The notes beneath the pieces were generated by a model, which did not search any database, was not told where the DNA came from, and worked only from the letters and a program-made list of their open reading frames with translations. From assembly GCA_000333855.2 (NCBI GenBank), contig CM007320.1, positions 1,636,448-1,700,447 on the forward strand: a stretch of DNA of 64,000 nucleotides. The letters are read 5' to 3'. Numbering within the stretch: position 1 is the stretch's first letter; every line of letters begins with the position of its first letter. The stretch comes from Endotrypanum monterogeii (Eukaryota > Euglenozoa > Kinetoplastea > Trypanosomatida > Trypanosomatidae). A program made the position numbers and the translations under genes. Below are positions 54,285 through 64,000 of this stretch, in pieces.

Positions 54285-54347
54285 TTTTACTTTTTTTTTT
54301 TTTCATTCCCTTGTCTGCGTACCCTTTCGCGTCGGCTCAATCTAAAG
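54285..54347 (+). promoter_or_regulatory. Predicted trans-splice acceptor of the ubiquitin hydrolase gene
   Basis: T13-type tract and further pyrimidines end at the AG in TCTAAAG (54346-54347); the first ATG follows at 54356, giving an 8-base 5' UTR. Confidence 0.65.
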
Positions 54348-54355
54348 CGTGCGCT

Positions 54356-56611
54356 ATGCCATTTCCCTTGTCACTAGAGGCGTGTCCTCACGCGTGGAAT
54401 GACTCGTCTATGATATGTCCATTTCCCAATAGCCCAGTGCATCGTGACGAGTGCGCGTATTGCTGCCGTTCATGTTCTGAAGGCGACGGGATCTATGTCT
54501 GTATGGCATGCCACGCAGGTCTGTGTTTCGAACACCTGGCCAAGCACGTGTCGCTGCATACAGAACACGTCATGTTTACAATCGTGAGGAAGTTGCCGGC
54601 AAAGGAGACGAACGACGTGCGGGATGTAAATTTTCTTGGTGTTGTGGCCCCTGAAGAGTACGAGACAGCGGTCTGCTGTGCCTGCTGTCAAGTTCAGTTT
54701 GCACAAGTGCCGGACATGGCAGTGGAGACATGTAGCAGCATCGTGAACGCACCGGTGCCTGGGGCACAGGAAAGCGCGGCGCAGGGTGCCCTGGGTCGTC
54801 AGCAGAAGTATCAGTGCCCGCACTTGGTGTCCCTGGAGCAACTGGCGAGCCCCTTTGCCCTTCATCCGCCAACTTCTGACGATCTCTGCAACTTTCAGGG
54901 GTGCGAATGCCACGTGAACAACTGGATGTGTGTGACGTGCGGTGCAATTGGCTGTCCTCGTCCTGTATCAGGCGGCAGCGGCCATGCACTGCAGCACTAC
55001 GAACTGACAGGGCACCCGGCTAGTGTGAAACTTGGTACCATAACCCCACAGGGGGCAGATTTCTACTGCTATGCATGCGACGAAGATGTCGATGACGTAC
55101 ACTTCGCTGCTCACATGGCACACTTTGGCATTGACGTGTCAACTGCCAAAAAGACTGCCAAGACGATGGGTGAACTCGAGTACGACTACACATTGCAGTT
55201 TGACTTTAACCAAATCACTGAGGCTGACGCCTCTCTGACCCCATCCTACGGCCCGGGACACACCGGCATCAGGAATATCGGTAACAGCTGCTACCTCGCA
55301 TCCGTTGTGCAGTGCCTCATGTCATTGGGTCCATTTCAGGGCTCCTTTTTTCCGAATGGGTCAGCCCCGCACCAGGCGCAGTGCAAAGAGAATCCGTATG
55401 TGTGCCGTCACTGCCAGACGGAGCGCTTGTCGGCTGGTCTGCTTTCCGGTGAGTTCAGTAAAGAGGGTCAGCAACTAACCAACGGCGTCTGCCCCCGCCT
55501 GTTTAAGAATGTGTATGCTCGGCGGCATCCTGATTTCTCTACAGGTGCTCAGCAGGACGCACAGGAGTACCTCCTCTACCTGTTAGAGGAGATGCGGCAA
55601 CACGTGCCGCTCAACAGCGGCGCTGCGCAGCAGCCCACCCATCCAGCGGATATCATGGAGATGGTGATGGAGGAGCGCATCCAATGCAAGAAATGTGCTC
55701 GCGTGCGCTATGCATACGAGAGGAGTCGGTGCTTGACTTTGCCGATTCCGATTGACCCAGAGGTGGCTGCGTCTGCGATGAGTGCTGCAGACAAAGATCA
55801 AATGCCCAAGTCAGAGTTGGATGCTCTGCGTCCTCGGTGCGCACTGGAGGACTGCTTGCAGGCGCTATTTAGCGAAACCAGAGTCGAGTGCAGGTGCGAG
55901 GCATGCCTTGAACCTACTGAGTATATCACGAATACTCGTGTAACCAGCTTCCCAGATGTACTTCCAGTTTATATCCGTCGCACGTACTTCGACGCGGCAA
56001 CCTGTAGCACAAAGAAGATGGATGTGTATGTAAATGTGCCTCAGGAGCTCGTGCTGGAGGAGTACCGTGGCACTGGGCTGCAAATCAGTGAGAGGCCGAT
56101 GTCCGAGGTGTCGATGCCTGCGTCGGCGTCCACCTGTGCCGAAGGGTCTAGCGTGCGTAATCCCCAGGTCACTCCTTCACCGCTCGATGAGGAGAGTGTC
56201 ATGTCGCTGGTCAGTATGGGGTTCGACAAGAAGACCTCCATTCACGCCCTCAGGAAAGCAAACGGGGATGTCGAGCGCGCTGTCGAATGTATTATTAACC
56301 TCTTAGCCTCCGGTGGAGGGATGCCAGATGAGGCAGAGCTGGAGGACGAGGAGAAGCAGAGTACCGTAAAACAGTCCTGCAAAACGACCGATGGGAGCAT
56401 ACCCAAGTCCGCTACCGATGGGTATGCTTCCTATGAACTGAAAGCGATGATCAGTCACATGGGTGCAAGTGCGCGGACGGGGCACTATATTTGCCACATC
56501 AAGGATGATGCCACCGGCAAATGGCTGCTGTTCAACGATGAGAAAGTTGGCGAATCGAAGAATCCGCCTTTTTCCCTTGCCGCACTGTATTTTTTCCAAC
56601 GGAAGGGATAA
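54356..56611 (+). CDS. Isopeptidase T-like ubiquitin carboxyl-terminal hydrolase (USP5/UBP14 type)
   Basis: 751 residues from the ATG at 54356; an open frame back to 54071 crosses the splice signal and is hydrophobic artefact. Cysteine protease that disassembles free polyubiquitin chains. In order: a Cys/His-rich zinc module (about 25-75, CxxC and HxxxH pairs), a ZnF-UBP domain (about 140-260, CPHL start, CHVNNWMCVTCG, and GHALQHYELTGHP), the catalytic Cys box GIRNIGNSCYLASV (Cys about 312), one UBA domain (about 613-650, SLVSMGFDKKTSIHALR) and the His box ARTGHYICHI (about 705-714). USP5 of animals and yeast has two UBAs inserted between the boxes; only one is visible here. Confidence 0.93.
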   Translation: MPFPLSLEACPHAWNDSSMICPFPNSPVHRDECAYCCRSCSEGDGIYVCMACHAGLCFEHLAKHVSLHTEHVMFTIVRKLPAKETNDVRDVNFLGVVAPEEYETAVCCACCQVQFAQVPDMAVETCSSIVNAPVPGAQESAAQGALGRQQKYQCPHLVSLEQLASPFALHPPTSDDLCNFQGCECHVNNWMCVTCGAIGCPRPVSGGSGHALQHYELTGHPASVKLGTITPQGADFYCYACDEDVDDVHFAAHMAHFGIDVSTAKKTAKTMGELEYDYTLQFDFNQITEADASLTPSYGPGHTGIRNIGNSCYLASVVQCLMSLGPFQGSFFPNGSAPHQAQCKENPYVCRHCQTERLSAGLLSGEFSKEGQQLTNGVCPRLFKNVYARRHPDFSTGAQQDAQEYLLYLLEEMRQHVPLNSGAAQQPTHPADIMEMVMEERIQCKKCARVRYAYERSRCLTLPIPIDPEVAASAMSAADKDQMPKSELDALRPRCALEDCLQALFSETRVECRCEACLEPTEYITNTRVTSFPDVLPVYIRRTYFDAATCSTKKMDVYVNVPQELVLEEYRGTGLQISERPMSEVSMPASASTCAEGSSVRNPQVTPSPLDEESVMSLVSMGFDKKTSIHALRKANGDVERAVECIINLLASGGGMPDEAELEDEEKQSTVKQSCKTTDGSIPKSATDGYASYELKAMISHMGASARTGHYICHIKDDATGKWLLFNDEKVGESKNPPFSLAALYFFQRKG

Positions 56612-56969
56612 TGTATCACAACTCTGATAAGGGTTTTCCCGGCTCTTTTTTTTTCTCCATGTCCAAACAGCGCAACCGTGTAGTTGCATGCAAGGGATCA
56701 ATAGGTGAATATCAGTGTGTGTGTGTGTGTGTGTTTGTGCGTTTGTGAAAAGGAATACTTGGTAGACGGCGGCGTCTCCCGGGTTTCTGTCGGGTGCGTC
56801 TTTTCGCTTGTAGCGCTCCCCTTTCACATTTCCGCCTCTATCGCTTCACAGCCCTTCTTTTATTGGGATTTCTTTTTCTCATATCTATTTCCGCTTCTCC
56901 TACCATTTGACCTCTCCTCTGATTCTATCTTTTTCTGTTGTTCTTTTTTTTTGCTCGAATGACCGAAGG

Positions 56970-57620
56970 GCGGCAGCGGTGTTGCTCTGTATGCTTCCGA
57001 AGGTCTCTGCCGACTCGAGCGTGAAGTCAAGCAGTCCCGCAGACCGCCCCGCCCCGCCCCTCCTTTCCCCTATCGTGAGTGTCGAAGCGGTGCTGATGAC
57101 GGCATGGCCGAGTGCCTGGGGCTGCAGAAGTTGGGGGTCGGTTGCCGTTGAGGGTATGTGCTGCTGTATTCTGCATCCTGTTGGCTGGATCGACATGCTA
57201 CAGTGCGCACACACCCGTGCCATCTGTGTGGTCGTGGGGGCGTGGTGGTGAGCCGAGTGCATCTCCCCCTCCCCTTTTTTTCCCTCTGCTCCCACTGCTC
57301 CACTGTTGGCGGTGGGGATGCGAGAGGGGTGACGCCATTGGACGCGGTGTGCGGTGCAGTATCACACATCTGTGTAGTTGGTGATTCTCAGGTGGGGCGT
57401 GTGTAGGGCTCGGGGCAGAGGCTGAGCTGGGATGACTGAGTGGGCATCGGGCCAGCGCCAGATTCGCTGCCGCTCGACACTGCACGACGTGTCCTGCCAC
57501 GCACTGATGTGTATGTGTGTGTTACTGGTGTCGAGCTCATATTGTGTGATTGCATTGGGTGCTGTTAGGAAGAGGAAGAAAGTTTTCCCTGAGGGGTCTA
57601 GTGCGATGAGGTGGCCCTCC
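56970..57620. other. GC-rich island of unknown origin
   Basis: Open in several frames on both strands but without a consistent protein. GC content and texture resemble the inverted-repeat arms at 7.4-8.3 kb more than the T-rich surroundings. It includes a repeated CCCCG motif at 57045-57062. Could be an old SIDER-type element or decayed gene; unproven. Confidence 0.3.
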
Positions 57621-59039
57621 ACATGATTATTATTATTCAGTGGTCGAGGATACGGGAAACATTGCGCTTTTTCTTTTCCTCGCGAAGCAAAGGAGCATGT
57701 TGCTCTTCAGCATCAACTTAACACGCACATATGCGCTTATCTAGCAGTGTGTTCGGTAAATAGTCGAGCACGCTGCGACATGGCAGACATGTATCACATG
57801 CCATGTTTGGTTTCCTCGTGCGACCGTATGATTTCATTCTAGATGGATTGCCGAATTCAAATTTTGTGCATTTCTCATATCTTGTCTATCAGATAATCTC
57901 TTCCTGGGTACAACTCAAGGTAGGAAAACCTGCTTACACGATCCCGCGCAGCTATCTCAGCTGGGAAGAGAGTTAGCTGACCTACCTGCTGCTTCATCAG
58001 ACTCGCTGGGATACCCCTTCCCTCTCAATGCATGTCATACAGCACCATAGCTCCTCCTCCCTCTCACCAGAACTTTGCCTCCACTAACATACTTCCCTCC
58101 CTTTTTCTTTTGTTTCTCAAATTCTTTTCGAAATAACGGGGCGAGGAGGACTCTACATGGATGTGAGCCTTTTTCTAGTTTCGTTGTCGACTTCCACAGC
58201 AGAAAAGAACAATGTCGTCACAATATAGATGCAAGAAAGATAGCTTTGCGAGACGTTCTCTGTGTGTTTCGTTTATACCCAAACCACTCACAGCCACCCA
58301 CGTTCAAACATCAGTTTTTCGGAACGACGGTACGGTGGCCATGTGGACACTGAGGAAAACATAAGCGCACAGAGCCGCTGGCCGCTCTCGCATCTTCTTT
58401 CTCCTTTCCGCCCCTCCATCACCACCCGTCAGAGACAAACAAGTCGAGCTGTCGAACACGCGTCCACCTTTCACTCGTTGTTTATTTGCTGAAGGCAAAT
58501 GGGCACGCGCGCATTTTTTTTTCTCATCGATGTCTGCTTCGGTATATATTTTGGCTGTTGGAGTGCATATCTTTGATTTGTCTCATCCTCTACCCCGCCG
58601 TCGTCCCCCCTCTCGTTCGATACTACAATTTGTGCGCACAGCGACGAATGTGGGATGGCACGCATTTCAATTTTTTTTTTTTCACCTCTAGTCGAATAAG
58701 GGGGTAACGAGGTGGTAAGAAGCGGCAGGGTACAGTCATCGTCGAGTTCATTAAAGCAGAGGCTCCCCCCTTTTGTGGATGGGCGAGTGGAGGAGACAAA
58801 GAACTCGAGACAACGAAGTGCGACCAGATTTCGTGGGCCACGTCTCTATGCCAACGTTAGAGCCAATGGTGATGTGATTCTCCTCCCTCCTCTCTACCAC
58901 CCCCGTTTTCCCATCACACCACCACCACTATCCAGTCGCCCACCGTCTAGCTTAAACGAATATTATTTTTTGACGTAAAAGGGTGACGCGTCTTTTTTTC
59001 GTGACTTCAGTGTTTTCTACTCGTCTAAACCAAAAAAAG

Positions 59040-59041
<2 letters not shown>

Positions 59042-59070
<29 letters not shown>
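59042..59070. repeat. (TA)14 microsatellite
   Basis: Perfect TA repeat. Confidence 0.95.
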
Positions 59071-59073
<3 letters not shown>

Positions 59074-59199
59074 TTTGCTTCCGTTCGATGCTCTTCCTCT
59101 GTCCTCGCCAAGACTGAACCAGTGCGTCAGTCCGCCAGCGTTTGGTGAGGAAAGTAATGTAAAAAAAACATTTCTGCGTGTTTATTGCTTTTCTTTTGT

Positions 59200-59216
59200 A
59201 ATAAATAAATAAATAA

Positions 59217-59264
<48 letters not shown>
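59200..59264. repeat. Compound (AAAT)n-(AT)n-(GT)n microsatellite
   Basis: About five AAAT/TAAA units, sixteen AT units and six GT units joined without spacer. Confidence 0.95.
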
Positions 59265-59892
59265 AAATATTTCTCGCTGAATTTCCCGTCAAATTATTCG
59301 ATGGGTTCGGCCAACTGCCGCAGTATTCACTCTGTAAAGGGCAGATGAAGCTCCCGCTCTCTCTGATCGCCGCTTTTGGTGTTCATCTCTCCGAGTATCG
59401 CCCGTTCGATGCACCCTGTGCTTTGACCTAGTACTGTTAGGAGCATATAAGACGCATGCTGTGGCGTACCTTTGAAGGTGTAAAAGCATGGTAACAATAC
59501 ACGCGCCTGATACTCGTGGATAAAAATGCAATTGATCCTTGTCGGTTTCTTGTCAATGTATGCTGCACGACTGATCTTTATCCAGAGCCACAATCAATGA
59601 ATTGGCATAGATGGTGGCCCTGATGGCTTCATAGTCAATCGTTCTTTCCCCCATTTTTTTTTTTTTTACTACAAATCTCTTTCCTCATAATATCCCACAA
59701 CGGCGATGAAGAGGTGCTCACACTCATTCCCGCCATCTGTCTCTGCTGTCAGTGGTTACGGTACTATGATATCTTGACCTTGCTCCTCCTTTTTTTTCTT
59801 CACATTATCTTTTTCTTTTTTTCGTGTACGTCACTGAATCGACGTGTGCTTAGGGGTATACATAAATACAATACATAAATAACACACAGACA

Positions 59893-59990
59893 AATATATA
59901 TATATATATATATGGATATATATGGATATATTATAGGTGTGTGTTTATATATGTGTATTATATATATGTCTGTGTGCATATATATCTTTT
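59893..59990. repeat. TA-rich interrupted repeat
   Basis: TA repeat followed by GGATATA and GTGTATTA-type interruptions. Confidence 0.85.
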
Positions 59991-60080
59991 GAAAAGAAAA
60001 GTGTGGAACATAAATAGGCGAATATCAGAAGACGTTGTGGGTGACTTTAAGTGGAATAGACTTTGAGGACTTACCTATTG

Positions 60081-60082
<2 letters not shown>

Positions 60083-60124
<42 letters not shown>

Positions 60125-60160
60125 AGACACACAGACACAGACACACAGACACACACATAT
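60083..60160. repeat. CA microsatellite grading into CACAGA repeats
   Basis: CA run to about 60118, then ACACAGAC-type units to about 60160. Confidence 0.93.
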
Positions 60161-60275
60161 ATTCACTCACTCACTGACGCCGATACAGAGACCATACGAA
60201 AGCCGACGGAATCTTACTCGTGTACATCAGTAGAAGCTGCTCTTCTCATTACTCGTCGGCTGCTCGCTCTCATAT

Positions 60276-60313
60276 AAATATATAAATATAAAATATATAT
60301 ATATATATATATA
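60276..60313. repeat. TA-rich microsatellite
   Basis: ATAAATATAAA followed by TA repeat. Confidence 0.9.
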
Positions 60314-60513
60314 CATATATACACACACCCATTCCCTCCCCCCTCCGCCCTCCCGTGCCGCACTGTATTAGAGGCGCCCCATTTTAGACTACAAAGCTGT
60401 TTCGAAGGGGGAGTTGCAGGGAATCTCTTCTTTGAACGTTTCCGCCTCCTCTTCGCATCAGCTCTCCTCGCGCTTTCGTTGTTCCTCCCCGGCAGTTGAG
60501 TTCAGTGACTTGG

Positions 60514-60539
60514 CCTTTTTTTTTTACGAATATATTTAG
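60514..60539 (+). promoter_or_regulatory. Predicted trans-splice acceptor of the last gene
   Basis: T10 tract followed by ATATATTTAG (AG at 60538-60539). No ATG occurs between it and 60677. Confidence 0.65.
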
Positions 60540-60676
60540 AGAGAGTTATAAAGCGAGGCCCCTCTCCACCATAGTTGTGTCGGCACGCGCTTCCAGAGTT
60601 CCTCTTCCGTTAGGTGTGGGTCCGGCGTTGGTGCGGTGCTTTTCTTCCTCATTTCCCCACCGTTTCGTCTGTGCCT

Positions 60677-61909
60677 ATGTTCACCCCGTACGATCCACGA
60701 GGGGTGTTCCTCGATCCGAACATGAGTAGCGTCTCCAATCCCTTTGCGTACACATCCGTAGCAGATTCTCCACAGCCGCCCATGGGATCCAGGCGTGACG
60801 GCAGTATTATGTATCTGACTCAGTCTTTTCCCTCGCAGGCACCTGCAACCTCCTCGCCGTCGAACACGGCCACAGATTTTACCAACTCGCAGCTGGTTGG
60901 GGTTCAACCAGGGGGCCACAAGACTGCTGAAACATCTGCTGCAGCTGCGATGAGCGCTTCAGTCACCGCTACTGCGCCTGTTTCCCTAGTGAACTTGATG
61001 CATCCACCACAGGCACCGTCAGGCATTTCGTATGATGTGGCTCGCGTGGGCAGTAACACAACGGCGTCGTTCTCACGACTTTCACCGGCGCAGTCGGCGT
61101 TTTCGCAGCCCAGCACACCTCTGCGGGCTGCGCCACAGCAGATGCTGCAACAACCATACGTGCTCCATACTCACTCTTCCTCTCAAGCCTACGCAACCCC
61201 GAGCGCGGCGGTCCCCTCGCCAGCAGGTCAGAGGCTTATGCTTTTTTCTGGACACACCCCGGCAACGCCAATAAACCCCCTCTACTCGTATTCGGGCACC
61301 GGAGGAGCGCCCGCGTCGGCGATGCAGAGCGGTCCCCCTCATCATCCACCCAACACAGCCAATCAGCTTATTTCGCCACTCCTTACCTCGTCCTCACAGG
61401 GTCACTCTGGGAGTGGAAATTATACGTATGTGATGGATCCGGGATCGACGGCGCCGCTCCTCACATATTCCGTATCGCAGTCATCCATTGTTTCTGTCCC
61501 CAGCCAGCCCTGGCCAACAGCCACAGCCGCTCCTTTGTTGTCAAGTTCCACAGGAACACCGAGAGCGGCACCCCGTGAGGGTCATTTGGGTGCCGATACA
61601 GCCTCGCTGCACTCCCCGACGCAGTCCTTTCCCACATCCACCGCTATGGGATCACAGAGTCATTGTCCCGCGTCTTTTCTTGGTTCCCTGCATTCAGTCC
61701 CCTCCAGCATGTCGGCTGCACGGGCAGGCGGTGCAACTGCTGCCGCAGGCGGCTCGCCAGATGGCATGTTGCCTGCTGCCCTCGGTGTGCGCAATTTCTC
61801 TGCACCAGATCCAGTTGGGAGGTGTCTTTTACCGAACCTGCCCCTGGACCCTATCATCCCACAACTAGCGCTGCCCTGTCCACGGTGGGGGAAGCTCCCA
61901 CGCTCGTAG
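60677..61909 (+). CDS. Ser/Thr/Pro/Ala-rich protein of unknown function
   Basis: 410 residues from the ATG at 60677, the first ATG after the predicted splice acceptor; a longer frame from 60614 needs a GTG start. Composition is dominated by Ser, Thr, Pro, Ala, Gln and Gly with no predicted folded domain, membrane segment or catalytic motif. The N terminus MFTPYDPRGVFLDPN and scattered Tyr-containing motifs are the only distinctive parts. Low-complexity proteins of this type include kinetoplastid RNA-binding and regulatory proteins, but no RNA-binding motif is visible. Near the end, another frame keeps the same composition for about 30 codons past 61830, so the exact C terminus may be affected by a frameshift. 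Confidence 0.7.
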   Translation: MFTPYDPRGVFLDPNMSSVSNPFAYTSVADSPQPPMGSRRDGSIMYLTQSFPSQAPATSSPSNTATDFTNSQLVGVQPGGHKTAETSAAAAMSASVTATAPVSLVNLMHPPQAPSGISYDVARVGSNTTASFSRLSPAQSAFSQPSTPLRAAPQQMLQQPYVLHTHSSSQAYATPSAAVPSPAGQRLMLFSGHTPATPINPLYSYSGTGGAPASAMQSGPPHHPPNTANQLISPLLTSSSQGHSGSGNYTYVMDPGSTAPLLTYSVSQSSIVSVPSQPWPTATAAPLLSSSTGTPRAAPREGHLGADTASLHSPTQSFPTSTAMGSQSHCPASFLGSLHSVPSSMSAARAGGATAAAGGSPDGMLPAALGVRNFSAPDPVGRCLLPNLPLDPIIPQLALPCPRWGKLPRS

Positions 61910-62071
61910 CCTTACGGAGCGCTTGATCTTGCAGTGTTCTGTCTCAGCGGAGTCGAGGCGCCTGTTCTCTGCCGAATCGTCTCGACCCTGGGGCGGGGGA
62001 GGTGGCAGTTGAACTGCTGCTCTCTCTCTTCGAGTGTGTGCGTCTTGGTGGTGATATGCTACCCCTCGCAG

Positions 62072-62073
62072 AG

Positions 62074-62117
<44 letters not shown>
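62072..62117. repeat. Compound (CA)n-(TA)n microsatellite
   Basis: CA repeat to 62093 followed directly by TA repeat. Confidence 0.95.
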
Positions 62118-62497
62118 TGAATCAAATAAGTTCTCTGGCGGATTTCCATTTTATTTTGCTCTGGGGGCGATCTTTTTTCTCTTTCTGTAAGTGTTGTGTA
62201 AAAAAGTTACTATTATTATTATTGATGCGCCTGTACACGCGCGTTTGCCTGTGCACGTGTGCGGGCTTTATCCTTATCGTTTTGCACCCATTGTCATCAA
62301 TCGCCGCTGAGTTGCTTCTTTTTTTTCCTCCTTCGCTCGTTCCCCCCTCACCTGGCAATTTGCAGATCATATCTGTAGGGATGTGCTCACGAGTGTGCAC
62401 CTCCTTCGCTAGTGGTAGGTTACCCCCCTGGAGGAGCTACCTGCATCTTCTTCCCTGGGCCGTTTTTTTTTTTTTTTGGCTGTGCAGCTTAGATACT

Positions 62498-62498
<1 letters not shown>

Positions 62499-62525
<27 letters not shown>
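62499..62525. repeat. TA microsatellite
   Basis: Perfect TA repeat. Confidence 0.93.
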
Positions 62526-62528
<3 letters not shown>

Positions 62529-63964
62529 GGGGAATATATCGTTTCCTTGTTCTTTCCAATTTGAATTCTCCTGCGAGATTTTTTTCCCTCTCGCTTGCAC
62601 GCATTTATCTTATGCTCGTTCTTTTTTTTTTTTTTGGGGGGGGGGGGGAGTTTATGCGTGTATTCGGCGTGTTGGTTTGCTCTCGTCTTAATGTGTTTCA
62701 CTTTTTTCTGATTTACTGTTTTGTTCACCTGTGCCGCAAGTGCTTTAAGTGCGTGTGTGGGTGTGGGAGAGGGACGGAGGGGGGTGCGGTGCGGGACGGG
62801 GCGGGGCGGGACAGGACAGGCGGGAGGGGGGGGGGAGGGTTATTTTCGCCTATTTTTCTTCCCTCCCTTCTTCATAACTTGGATGTGGCTGTCGCTTTCT
62901 ATCGCTTCACTCACCGACTCTTTCCCTCCTCCTCTTTACAATTTTTCTAGACTTCTGCATGAATTTTTTTTTTTTGTAGTTACGGCGCCTCCCGTTTTTT
63001 TTTTTTATGGCCTCGCTTTCCCTACACCCGACTGTTTCACTCACAGTTTCTCTCCCCCTTTTACATCATCGTTGTCATCGACTGCTCATGTTTTCCCCCT
63101 TGCTGTGCTCCATCTCCCCGTTTTTTTTTCCCCCAAGGGGGTGTCTCTGGTGCGTATGTATTCGTGTTGCATTTCGTTTGTGAATGCATGTGTGGGTGGG
63201 TGACCTTCTTTTTCCTCTTCCCCTCTGTCCACCTGTTTGTCCGCTCGTGGGTGGGTGCGTGCGTGCGTGTGTGTGTTTGCGCATTTCATCTCCCGACAAC
63301 TCGCCTTTTTGTTTTCCTTGTTATCATAGTTTCACTTCGTCTTGGGGCTAGGTGTTTTATATATATTTGAATATATTCTGCCAATGTGGTTTTCTTTTTT
63401 TTTGTTCTCGTTCGCTTCCCTACGTCTTTTTCTCGTCACAGATGCATTTTTTCACCCCTTTTCCCTCATTTCTCGTTCTGTATCACCGAATTACCGTTTA
63501 AGCTTCTGATCGTCTTTCCAGTTTTGCGAAAGTGGTGCGCATTTTTCAGCCGTCGGGCGGGGGGAGGGGGCTGGGGACCCTGGAGGCTTTCAGTCCTTCC
63601 TTTCACTCTCCCTTTCCCCCATTCGCCCTTTTTTGACGGCGATAACAACAAGGCTCGATATATAAGGCGGAAAATACGACGACGTTTTTTTTTTCTTTTG
63701 CTTCGTCACGAGACCCGCTTTGATTTTGCACTGCGACGCACCTTATCCTTTCTCTTGGTGCGCGGAGTTACTTCTCTCTTTCTTTTGTTTTTCTGTTTTA
63801 CCTGAATGGCTACCACCAGCTACCACGGGGACGTTACCTAGATGCCCGCGTGACGGTATGAACAGAGAAGCTACAATACTTTGGGATTTCAAATCGACAT
63901 TGTTTTGTTTATTCAGCACCACAATGTAAGTGGGCGGGTGGTATGATTCTTCAATGTACATACA

Positions 63965-63967
<3 letters not shown>

Positions 63968-63999
<32 letters not shown>
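63968..63999. repeat. TA microsatellite at the right edge
   Basis: TA repeat running to the end of the window; may continue beyond it. Confidence 0.95.

Positions 64000-64000
<1 letters not shown>

Larger units (their letters stand above)
51582..54355. other. Spacer between enoyl-CoA hydratase and ubiquitin hydrolase
   Basis: 2.8 kb without a gene. Contains a G run (51805-51813), the T-CCG minisatellite (52045-52118), TA repeat with assembly gap (52498-52568), CA repeat (53632-53675) and many T8-T16 runs. Confidence 0.6.
56612..60676. other. Large spacer between ubiquitin hydrolase and the last gene
   Basis: 4 kb without a convincing gene. A GC-rich island at about 56970-57620 stands out and might be a degenerate dispersed element or decayed gene. 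The part from 59.0 kb on is dominated by microsatellites. Confidence 0.55.
61910..64000. other. Right-hand spacer to the window edge
   Basis: No gene seen in 2.1 kb. Very T-rich on the plus strand, with CA-TA (62072-62117), TA (62499-62525) and terminal TA (63968-63999) repeats, a G run (62636-62649) and a GGGGCGGG-rich patch (62790-62840). The window ends before the next gene's start. Confidence 0.6.

Noticed and set aside
54071..54355. 95-codon N-terminal extension of the ubiquitin hydrolase with a signal-like hydrophobic stretch
   Set aside because: It spans the poly-T tract and AG used as splice signal, so it should not be in the mature mRNA; the hydrophobic stretch is the translated T tract.
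61934..62950. 338-codon plus-strand frame after the last gene
   Set aside because: Runs through CA and TA repeats, giving His-Thr and Ile-Tyr runs, and T-rich DNA giving Phe/Leu/Ser; open by composition only.

Overview
The window looks like nuclear chromosomal DNA of a kinetoplastid flagellate, most likely Leishmania or a close relative in the Leishmaniinae. Genes are intronless and stand in two long same-strand arrays. They are separated by kilobase-sized spacers full of poly-pyrimidine tracts followed by AG (trans-splice acceptors), dinucleotide microsatellites and homopolymers. The proteins are eukaryotic (eL13, eL39, kinesins, MAPKK-type kinase, class I phosphodiesterase). The genus is inferred from architecture; no species-specific marker was identified.

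Left array, 1 to about 41.6 kb, all on the minus strand. From its promoter-proximal end (right) to its distal end (left): aspartyl aminopeptidase, eL39 (51 residues), two tandem kinesin-3-like kinesins with an identical motor core, an FCP/SCP-type phosphatase, an LPCAT/LPEAT-like acyltransferase, a probable decayed gene (about 20.9-22.8 kb), a protein with four THEG-like repeats, a cyclic-nucleotide phosphodiesterase with a predicted N-myristoylation site, a small heat-shock protein, two copies of eL13, and a long low-complexity protein that runs off the left edge. The small heat-shock gene lies between two nearly identical 0.9-kb inverted repeats.

Divergent strand-switch region, 41,641-43,216. 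Both arrays point away from it, so it is the expected RNA polymerase II start region for both. The polarity of A and T homopolymers on the + strand flips here: A runs to the left, T runs to the right.

Right array, about 43.2 to 61.9 kb, all on the plus strand: COQ7, a short NAP-family protein, a coiled-coil protein of unknown function, an STE7/MAPKK-like kinase, mitochondrial enoyl-CoA hydratase, an isopeptidase-T-like ubiquitin hydrolase, and a Ser/Thr/Pro/Ala-rich protein of unknown function. The remainder is microsatellite-rich spacer, including a 20-N assembly gap inside a TA repeat.

Genes of one kinetoplastid array usually do not share a pathway, and that holds here. Because transcription is polycistronic, expression should be set mainly by UTRs and trans-splicing. 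That makes the copies with identical coding sequence but unrelated flanks (eL13, kinesins) and the inverted repeat around the heat-shock gene the most interesting features. I found no tRNA, rRNA, spliced-leader gene or CRISPR array.
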